DNA of 64,000 nt. It comes from Bdellovibrio svalbardensis. GTDB lineage: Bacteria > Bdellovibrionota > Bdellovibrionia > Bdellovibrionales > Bdellovibrionaceae. The notes below the pieces were generated by a model. The model searched no databases and was not told where the DNA came from. It worked only from the letters and a program-made list of their open reading frames with translations. The stretch spans positions 744,001 through 808,000 of the forward strand of contig NZ_JANRMI010000002.1 of assembly GCF_029531655.1 (NCBI RefSeq). The letters are read 5' to 3'. The translations under genes and the position numbers were made by a program. Below are positions 57,811 through 64,000 of the stretch, one piece after another (position 1 is the stretch's first letter; each line of letters starts with the position of its first letter).

Positions 57811-58748
57811 TGTCAGACCTTCTCAGTCCACTGAAAATTAATAGTCTTCGCAAGACCTATAAAGGCGGCCAACAGGCCGTCAAAGGGGTTTCTTTCGACG
57901 TTAAGCCTGGAGAAATCTTTGGACTTCTCGGGCCAAATGGCGCAGGCAAGACGACGATTATCTCAACGATTACAACTCTCGAGCAGCCGTCTAGCGGAAC
58001 TGTTGAGGTGTTTGGGAAAGATGTTTCACAACATCCAAACTTCACCAAAAAGCAATTGGGAGTGGTTCATCAAGAAGTTATTAATTCCGGCTTCTTTGAT
58101 GTGGAAGAGATTTTGAATTTCCAATCTGGATATTACGGAATTCGCAAAAACAAAGAGCGCATAGACTTTCTGTTACATAAGCTTTCCTTGTATGAGCATC
58201 GCCGTAAAAAGGTAAAACAGCTTTCCGGCGGGATGAAAAGACGCTTGATGATTGCAAAAGCTTTGGTGCATACACCGAAGCTGCTTTTGCTCGATGAACC
58301 GACGGCAGGTGTGGATATTGGATTACGTGAAACTCTGTGGCAGTTCGTCCGTGAATTGCGTGCAGAAGGCATGTCGATCTTGCTCACAACTCATTATTTG
58401 CAGGAAGCGGAAGAGCTTTGTGATCGTATTGCGATTATCAATCTGGGTAATTTGGAAACTGTGGGTGAGACAAAGGCTTTGGTTCAGCAGTACACGCAAA
58501 AGAAGATTCGTCTGACTTTGACTGAGAAATTCCCGATCAAAACTTCCTATGTCTTTTTCCAGGAAGGTTCTGACTATTCTTTCTTGGTTCCACCGGGAAA
58601 ACCTATGGGCGAGTTCCTCAATGAACTACAGATTCCATTAAGCCTTATTGCCGATGTCAAAATTGAAGAGGGAAATCTGGAAGAGGCCTTTATGAAGGTG
58701 CTCCGAGCTCCCAATCAGTCTTCGGCGGTAAGTGGAGGAGCTAAGTAA
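57810..58748 (+). CDS. ABC-2 type exporter ATPase
   Basis: 312 aa. Walker A GLLGPNGAGKTTIIST, signature QLSGGMKRRLMIAKAL, Walker B LLLLDEPTAGVD, and switch His in ILLTTHYLQEAEELCD. The length and C-terminal extension are usual for ABC-2 type multidrug/antibiotic-like exporters. Coupled by overlap with the permease gene at 58748. The substrate is unknown; a lipoprotein gene follows. Confidence 0.9.
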   Translation: MSDLLSPLKINSLRKTYKGGQQAVKGVSFDVKPGEIFGLLGPNGAGKTTIISTITTLEQPSSGTVEVFGKDVSQHPNFTKKQLGVVHQEVINSGFFDVEEILNFQSGYYGIRKNKERIDFLLHKLSLYEHRRKKVKQLSGGMKRRLMIAKALVHTPKLLLLDEPTAGVDIGLRETLWQFVRELRAEGMSILLTTHYLQEAEELCDRIAIINLGNLETVGETKALVQQYTQKKIRLTLTEKFPIKTSYVFFQEGSDYSFLVPPGKPMGEFLNELQIPLSLIADVKIEEGNLEEAFMKVLRAPNQSSAVSGGAK

Positions 58749-59521
58749 TGTTTGCCTTCTGGACTCTTTTTAGACGTGAGATCGCTCGTTTTCTGAAGGT
58801 GATCGTTCAAACTGTAATTACACCCTTTATTTCGTCATTCCTTTACCTTTTGATTTTCGGGGTGTCGTTGGGAAGAAAAATGCCAAGTCATCAAGGTGTT
58901 GAGTACCTGGCTTTCTTAATTCCGGGTTTGATGATGATGGGCTTAATGAATAATGCCTTTCAAAATTCTTCATCTTCTATCGTGTCATCGAAGTTTTCAG
59001 GAGACTTGGAAGACCTGCGAGTAGCACCGCTTTCCAATCAGCAAATCATTTGGGCGATGGGCCTGGGTGCATTGGTTCGCGGCTCCTTGGTGTCAGTCAT
59101 CACTTTTACGGTGGGCTCGCTATTCTGTTACTATCAATCGGGCTCCATTCTGCAGATTTCCCATCCTTTGTTTGTATTTTATTTTATCGTCATGGGTGGG
59201 TTGATTTTCGGTCTGCTTGGAATTTCTGTTGCCTTCTGGGCGACCAGCTTCGATCAGCTCTCCGCTTTTTCGGCTTTCATTCTTTTGCCTTTGACCTACC
59301 TGGGTGGTGTGTTTCTTTCTATCGAGAACCTTCATCCCATTTGGCAGATGATTTCGAAAATGAATCCACTCTTATATTTGATCAACGGCTTAAGATACGG
59401 CGTGGTGGGGGTTAGCGATGTTCCTATGGAGCTGGCAATTCCGGTGTCTCTGGTTGGATTTGTCTTCTTCTATGGGCTGGCATTTTTCAGTTTGAAAAAG
59501 GGCTCTTTCCAACGTTGGTAA
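58748..59521 (+). CDS. ABC-2 type exporter permease
   Basis: 257 aa with six predicted TM helices (for example VIVQTVITPFISSFLYLLIF, YLAFLIPGLMMMGLMNNAF, LFVFYFIVMGGLIFGLLG). The conserved ABC-2 region ILLPLTYLGGVFLSIENLHP is present. Start overlaps the ATPase stop. The pair makes a complete exporter by dimerisation. Confidence 0.9.
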   Translation: MFAFWTLFRREIARFLKVIVQTVITPFISSFLYLLIFGVSLGRKMPSHQGVEYLAFLIPGLMMMGLMNNAFQNSSSSIVSSKFSGDLEDLRVAPLSNQQIIWAMGLGALVRGSLVSVITFTVGSLFCYYQSGSILQISHPLFVFYFIVMGGLIFGLLGISVAFWATSFDQLSAFSAFILLPLTYLGGVFLSIENLHPIWQMISKMNPLLYLINGLRYGVVGVSDVPMELAIPVSLVGFVFFYGLAFFSLKKGSFQRW

Positions 59522-59532
59522 AAGGTTGTTTC

Positions 59533-59982
59533 ATGCGTTTGATCGCTATCTTGATGGCAAGTTTTGTGTTGAATGGCTGTGCTTTCTTTAAAGAACGCTA
59601 CGCTCAAAAGCCAGATGTCTCTTTGCAAGAGGTTCACTTTCAAGATCCGCAGTTTTTATCAGCGACGCTGGTTTTCGTTCTGCTTGTGAAGAACCCCAAT
59701 AAAATCGATCTTAATGTCAGTGAGATCACCTATGAGATTCAACTTGATGGCCAGTCCTTCGCCAAAGCCAAGATTGATAAAAAGATAACGATTGCCGCTG
59801 AAAGTTCTAACAAAGTGGCTATTCCATTGCGTGTGGAATATCTAAAGGTTTTTCATGGCATGAAAGAGATTCTGTCAGGAAAAGACCTCAGCTACCTCAT
59901 TGTGGGGGAGGCGAAAGTTTCGGGTTTCTCAGTTCCCTTCAAAGAGGAGGGGCGGGTGAGTTTAAAGGATTTTGAAAAGTAG
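59533..59982 (+). CDS. LEA14-like lipoprotein
   Basis: 149 aa from the ATG at 59533, overlapping nothing; a TTG at 59515 lies inside the permease gene. Lipobox VLNGCA (Cys about residue 16). The mature part has the water-stress/LEA14 (WHy) pattern: LVKNPNKIDLNVSEITYEIQ and KITIAAESSNKVAIPLRVE. Adjacent to the exporter, so possibly part of an envelope lipid or surface function. Confidence 0.8.
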   Translation: MRLIAILMASFVLNGCAFFKERYAQKPDVSLQEVHFQDPQFLSATLVFVLLVKNPNKIDLNVSEITYEIQLDGQSFAKAKIDKKITIAAESSNKVAIPLRVEYLKVFHGMKEILSGKDLSYLIVGEAKVSGFSVPFKEEGRVSLKDFEK

Positions 59983-60097
59983 TTTTTAGTTTTTCAGCAA
60001 ACAGTTACCTCATTTGGAGTGACTGTTGGCATTTCTGACTGTCTCAAATACCATTCAAACCTCTCGGCCCTTACTCTCGATCAAAGGGGGCTGTGGA

Positions 60098-61846
60098 GTG
60101 AAATCACATTTCTCAAGACGATCCTTTCTTAAATCCAGTTTTGGAGTCGGAATACTAGGACTTCTTCGTTCGCAAAGGTCTCAAGCCGAACCAAAGACCC
60201 GCAGGGTTGATCTGCAGATGGATTACTCCCCTCTCGCCAACTCATTTGTAGAATTAAAAAGCTCCTATGAGGTTTTGATTATTGGCTCAGGCTATGGAGG
60301 TGCCGTAATGGGTGCACGCCTCAGTCGCAATCGTGAAGTTGCAATTTTAGAGCGAGGGCGCGAGTGGACTCCCGGTGAATATCCTGAAACTTTGCAGGAA
60401 ATGAAAGAGCATATTTATTGTGAAAGTCATCCTCTGGGGCTTTTTGCTTATCACACTCACAGGGAAATAGATGTTCTGAGTGGCAGTGGGCTTGGAGGAA
60501 CGTCCCTCATAAACGCAGGGGTTGTCATTCCTCCTGATCGGGATCTGTTTCAAAAGACCGGTTGGCCGGAAGAAATTTCGCGTGAAGCGTCGAGGGGAGA
60601 TTTCGAGAAATACTATCAAAAAGTCGGGAAGATGCTTAATGCTCAAGCCTACAATCCTCGCACGATGAATATCGCAAAAGCTGAAAATCTGCGCCAAAGC
60701 GCCGAGGCTCTTAAGAGTCGTTTTAGCTGGGCAAAGATCGCTGTGAATCTTCACGGTCCCCATGTGAATCCAGCGGGCGATAAGCAACCCCGCTGTCATA
60801 TGTGCGGCAATTGCGTCACTGGCTGTAATACGGGCGCTAAAAATACTTTGAATATGAACTATTTGCCTTTAGCAAAACGAAACGGCGCCAAGATCTTTAC
60901 TCAAATGGCCGTCAGTCATGTTGAGAGGCTTTCCAATGGGAACTATCTTGTCCGAGGAACTTATATTTCTGAATCTGGTAAGAAAGAGTTTCGGATCGAG
61001 GCGCGCAATGTGATTGTTTCCGCCGGAACGATGGGGTCGACGCAGATTTTACTTCGCTCTCAAAAACTTGGTAATTTAAAATTCTCTTCTCAACTGGGTA
61101 AACATTTTTCTGGAAACGGGGATCTGCTGGGTGTGGGGTTTAATGGAGTGACCCCAACAAATATGGTCGGTAATAGCTCCGCAAAGATCTATCGCCCTGA
61201 AATGTTGGCGGGGCCCACAATACTGGGTATCGCCGATTATCGTGCGAGTAAAAATATTTTTGAAAGATTCTTGATTGAGGAAGGTGATATTCCCGGTGCT
61301 TTGGTGAATCTGCTTCGTCGTCTGACATCTCTGATCCCATTTCAAAAAACACCAACGAAAATCTATCGGGCATGGTTAGATTTTATCGATAGCAAAGATA
61401 TCGAGAAGGGGGCCTTGAATTATTCCATGATCTATTTCGGAATGGGACATGACAAAGCCAATGGAAAAATTGTTTTGGATAGTCAAAACAGAGCCGTGGT
61501 CAGTTGGCCAGGTGTGATGGCTGATCCTATTTTTTCCCGCGTGACTCAAAAGATTAAACAACATGTCGCATGGAATGGCAGTACTTACGTAAAAAACCCA
61601 CGCTCGACTTTGTTGATGGGGGATAATCTCATCACGGTCCACCCCCTCGGTGGTTGCGCCATGGGGTCCTCGGTTGATAGCGGAGTGGTGAATCATCTGG
61701 GACAGGTGTATGGGATCGGCGGCGCTCTGCAGGAGGGGTTGTTTGTGATGGACGGCTCCGTGATCCCGACGGCTATTGGTGTAAATCCTCTTCTGACTAT
61801 TTCCACTTTGGCAGAGAGATCCGCAGAGAGAATTTCTTTGCGTTAA
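60098..61846 (+). CDS. Tat-exported GMC-type oxidoreductase (cholesterol-oxidase-like)
   Basis: 582 aa from the GTG at 60098, chosen because it opens the Tat signal SRRSFLKSSFGVGILGLL; the frame is open upstream. FAD motif VLIIGSGYGGAVMGARLSRN (about residue 55), then SGSGLGGTSLINAGVVIPP. A Cys cluster CHMCGNCVTGCNTGAKN (about 225) is typical of the GMC-like subgroup near cholesterol oxidases. C-terminal HPLGGCAMG and GVNPLLTISTLAERSAERI are family marks. The substrate is likely a sterol or alcohol. Confidence 0.88.
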   Translation: MKSHFSRRSFLKSSFGVGILGLLRSQRSQAEPKTRRVDLQMDYSPLANSFVELKSSYEVLIIGSGYGGAVMGARLSRNREVAILERGREWTPGEYPETLQEMKEHIYCESHPLGLFAYHTHREIDVLSGSGLGGTSLINAGVVIPPDRDLFQKTGWPEEISREASRGDFEKYYQKVGKMLNAQAYNPRTMNIAKAENLRQSAEALKSRFSWAKIAVNLHGPHVNPAGDKQPRCHMCGNCVTGCNTGAKNTLNMNYLPLAKRNGAKIFTQMAVSHVERLSNGNYLVRGTYISESGKKEFRIEARNVIVSAGTMGSTQILLRSQKLGNLKFSSQLGKHFSGNGDLLGVGFNGVTPTNMVGNSSAKIYRPEMLAGPTILGIADYRASKNIFERFLIEEGDIPGALVNLLRRLTSLIPFQKTPTKIYRAWLDFIDSKDIEKGALNYSMIYFGMGHDKANGKIVLDSQNRAVVSWPGVMADPIFSRVTQKIKQHVAWNGSTYVKNPRSTLLMGDNLITVHPLGGCAMGSSVDSGVVNHLGQVYGIGGALQEGLFVMDGSVIPTAIGVNPLLTISTLAERSAERISLR

Positions 61847-61870
61847 TATTAAAACAAAAGGAGTTTTACA

Positions 61871-62206
61871 ATGTCAGGTTTCAGCAAGGTATTTGTATTG
61901 GCAATAGGCATGGTCTGTTCGTCATCTTTTGCATCGATCAAGTCGAACAGTTCCACCGAAAAATACTGCGGAAAACTGCGTAGTGATTTTAAATACATTT
62001 ATGATGAAAGTTCCGAGGATGCACAAAAATCCAGAGTCGAACTCTGTCTTGATATTGTCGACCATGGAGTACAATGTGGTGTTTCTTCAGATCCCTTATT
62101 GATGTCCTCGTTGAACGTCCTTCTTTCTCAAAAAGTTTCTGAAATCTGCATGAAATTTGATGATTCAACAAATCCCAGAACCATAGTGGGAGTCGAGGGT
62201 CGTTAA
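61871..62206 (+). CDS. Small secreted protein
   Basis: 111 aa with AAGGAG upstream of the ATG. Signal peptide VFVLAIGMVCSSSFASIK. The mature part is helical with four Cys (EKYCGKLR; VELCLDIVDHGVQCGVSS; SEICMKFD). Function unknown. Confidence 0.65.
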   Translation: MSGFSKVFVLAIGMVCSSSFASIKSNSSTEKYCGKLRSDFKYIYDESSEDAQKSRVELCLDIVDHGVQCGVSSDPLLMSSLNVLLSQKVSEICMKFDDSTNPRTIVGVEGR

Positions 62207-62412
62207 ACTCTGGCCTGAAAAGTCATTATTGAGGTGAGTAAATTGCTAAAAAACTTAGATGGACTGTGGTCTGTTAATCTTTTGTGGAGGCGCGTGCTTT
62301 TGACGCTCCTCGACGCCACGAGTTAAGTCCCAATCTTTGTCATTCTCTCAGGGATAGGTTAATAAATCCTGTCTATACTCCGGCGAAGTCGGAGCAGCTC
62401 GGGAGTTTCACA

Positions 62413-63744
62413 ATGTTTGAAAACTTATCAGATAAAATCATGACAAGCCTCAAGAAGGTTCGTGGTCAAAGTAAGATCAGCGAAGCCAATATTGAAGAGG
62501 TTATCAAAGAGATTCGCTTAAGCTTGCTTGAAGCGGACGTGAACTTCAAAGTCGTCAAAAACTTCATCGACAAAGTAAAAGCGAAAGCTCTGGGAGCGGA
62601 AGTTCTTGCGAACATCAATCCCGGCCAGCAATTCGTTAAAATTGTGCATGACGAACTCGTACAAACTTTGGGCGGTGGTGCCGTTGATATCAATGTGCGC
62701 GAAAATCCCAGCGTGTTGTTCTTGGTGGGCTTGCAAGGGGCGGGTAAGACGACTTCCGCGGCAAAATTAGCTCTGTATATCCGTCAGAAGCTTGGTAAAA
62801 AACCAGGACTTGTTCCTGCGGATATCTATCGTCCGGCAGCGATTGATCAACTTCAAGTTCTTGGAAAGCAAAACAATATTCCGACATTCCCAACTCCATT
62901 GGGAATGAAGCCTGAAGAAATTTTGGAAAAATCAAAACAATGGGCCCGCGACAATATGGTCGACGTGGTTATTGTGGATACAGCGGGTCGTTTGCAAATC
63001 GATGACGAACTGATGGGGGAGCTTGGACGTCTGAAAGAGATCTGGACTCCGCAGGAAATTCTTCTTGTTGCCGATGCGATGCTCGGTCAGCAATCCGTCA
63101 ATGTGGCTGAGGGCTTCCATAAGCGTTTATCGCTGACGGGCTTGGTTCTGACGAAGGTGGACGGTGATGCTCGTGGCGGTGCTGCGCTCTCAATCCGCGA
63201 AGTCACAGGCATTCCTATTAAGTTCTTGGGTGTGGGTGAAAAAGTAACGGCTCTTGAGGTTTTCCATCCAGACCGTTTGGCTGGACGTATCCTCGATATG
63301 GGTGACGTCTTGTCTTTGGTTGAGAAGGCTCAGGAAGTGATCGATGAAAAATCGGCTCGTGACTCTGCAAAGAAGCTCATGAAGAACGAATTCACTCTGG
63401 AAGACTTCTTGACGCAAATCCAGCAGCTTAAGAAAATGGGCGGGTTTGAATCTATCTTGAAGTTTTTACCTGGTATGGGAGAGATCTCCAAGCAGCTCAA
63501 AAACATGACCCCTCCGGATGCGGAAATGAAGAAGATTGAAGCGATCATTCACTCTATGACGATCCAAGAACGTCAGAATCATAAGATTTTGAACGCCTCG
63601 CGTCGTCAAAGAATTGCAAAAGGTAGCGGCACTCAAGTTCAGGACGTTAACAAGCTTATTAAGCAGTTTGAAGACGCAAAGAAGATGATGGGCGGCCTTA
63701 TGAAGATGGGAATGGGTCGAGGTGGGATGAAGCTCCCATTTTAA
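62413..63744 (+). CDS. ffh: Signal recognition particle protein Ffh
   Basis: 443 aa from the ATG at 62413 (GGGAG upstream); longer in-frame starts are poorly placed. NG domain: VLFLVGLQGAGKTTSAAKLA (P-loop), VDTAGRLQIDDE, LTKVDGDARGGAALS, FLGVGEKVTALEVFHPDR. M domain: Met-rich MGGFESILKFLPGMGEI and the Met/Gly tail MMGGLMKMGMGRGGMK. SRP54 targets membrane proteins. Followed by rpsP, a common neighbour. Confidence 0.97.
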   Translation: MFENLSDKIMTSLKKVRGQSKISEANIEEVIKEIRLSLLEADVNFKVVKNFIDKVKAKALGAEVLANINPGQQFVKIVHDELVQTLGGGAVDINVRENPSVLFLVGLQGAGKTTSAAKLALYIRQKLGKKPGLVPADIYRPAAIDQLQVLGKQNNIPTFPTPLGMKPEEILEKSKQWARDNMVDVVIVDTAGRLQIDDELMGELGRLKEIWTPQEILLVADAMLGQQSVNVAEGFHKRLSLTGLVLTKVDGDARGGAALSIREVTGIPIKFLGVGEKVTALEVFHPDRLAGRILDMGDVLSLVEKAQEVIDEKSARDSAKKLMKNEFTLEDFLTQIQQLKKMGGFESILKFLPGMGEISKQLKNMTPPDAEMKKIEAIIHSMTIQERQNHKILNASRRQRIAKGSGTQVQDVNKLIKQFEDAKKMMGGLMKMGMGRGGMKLPF

Positions 63745-63822
63745 GACACGATATTTAGCTTGATATTTAATTGAGACCACAGTACACACTTGGTCTTACT
63801 GTTTTGAACAAGAGGTTTAGAA

Positions 63823-64000
63823 ATGGCAGTTGTAATTCGTTTGGCTCGTATGGGCGCTAAGCATGAACCTAAATACCGCATCACTGTTGCGGATTCTCGT
63901 CGTTATGTGACTGGTAAATTCCTTGATATTCTTGGAACTTACATTCCATCTCCAAAAGGCAACGACAAGAAAGTTGAAATTGATCTAGCTAAAGTTGAAG
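63823..64000 (+). CDS. rpsP: Ribosomal protein S16, partial
   Basis: 59 codons, cut by the right edge. Start MAVVIRLARMGAKHEPKYRI, then VADSRRYVTGKFLDILGTYI, an unmistakable S16. ATG preceded by AGAGG. The ffh-rpsP order is common in bacteria. Confidence 0.97.
   Translation, partial: MAVVIRLARMGAKHEPKYRITVADSRRYVTGKFLDILGTYIPSPKGNDKKVEIDLAKVE

Overview
The window looks like a Bdellovibrio-type predatory bacterium (phylum Bdellovibrionota). This is an inference from overall style: moderate G+C, very many small secreted proteins and lipoproteins, many proteases, and a conserved right end (prfC, an ABC exporter, ffh, then rpsP). No rRNA or other taxonomic marker is present, so the assignment is not proven.

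The window has two parts. Roughly 1-42.4 kb is an accessory island, probably a degraded integrative conjugative element. It carries a broken-up type IV secretion (T4SS) locus: virB2 at 26.3 kb, then virB3, virB4, virB5-like, virB6, virB8, virB9 and virB10 between 30.9 and 37.9 kb. VirB11, VirD4 and a relaxase are not in the window. The island ends at the 3' half of a tRNA-Met gene (42340-42385) with its own terminator, which is what the distal attachment-site repeat of a tRNA-integrating element looks like. Cargo genes sit on both sides of the T4SS genes and between them: a PhoD-like phosphatase, a 2TM beta-rich protein next to a pair sharing a short motif, a tiny-ORF/nitrilase operon, a T5orf172 (GIY-YIG) coiled-coil protein, many small two-TM proteins with a Cys...Cys loop, a glycine-rich lipoprotein, three secreted-protein cassettes, an M48-like protease, a GFA-like protein, an ArsR/DUF2087 regulator with two visible operators, and others.

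The island is full of repeats. Family A is a ~120 bp imperfect palindrome that usually starts within a few bases of a stop codon (eleven copies). Family B is a ~110 bp structured-looking element that often follows A and ends in a conserved ATCGCCAAC box. Family C consists of shorter hairpin-rich repeats, some of which are read through inside T4SS genes. A promoter-like box (P) and three sets of duplicated leader/terminator modules precede or separate cargo genes. Several T4SS proteins therefore contain repeat-encoded peptide segments, and in one place C is nested inside A.

From 42.4 to about 54 kb is a transition zone of hypothetical, secreted and enzymatic genes (SRPBCC, ASCH, S41 protease, M11-type metalloprotease, di-haem lipoprotein), still with one B and one A copy. 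From 54.8 kb to the end is ordinary core: trhO, prfC, an ABC-2 exporter with an LEA14-like lipoprotein, a Tat-exported GMC oxidoreductase, ffh and the start of rpsP.

The T4SS genes overlap or nearly overlap and were evidently one operon (virB3-virB4 and virB5-B6-B8-B9-B10), later interrupted by cargo that brought its own terminators. The cargo is mostly envelope-directed, which fits a cell-surface accessory region. All function calls are from reading motifs by eye; no database search was possible.
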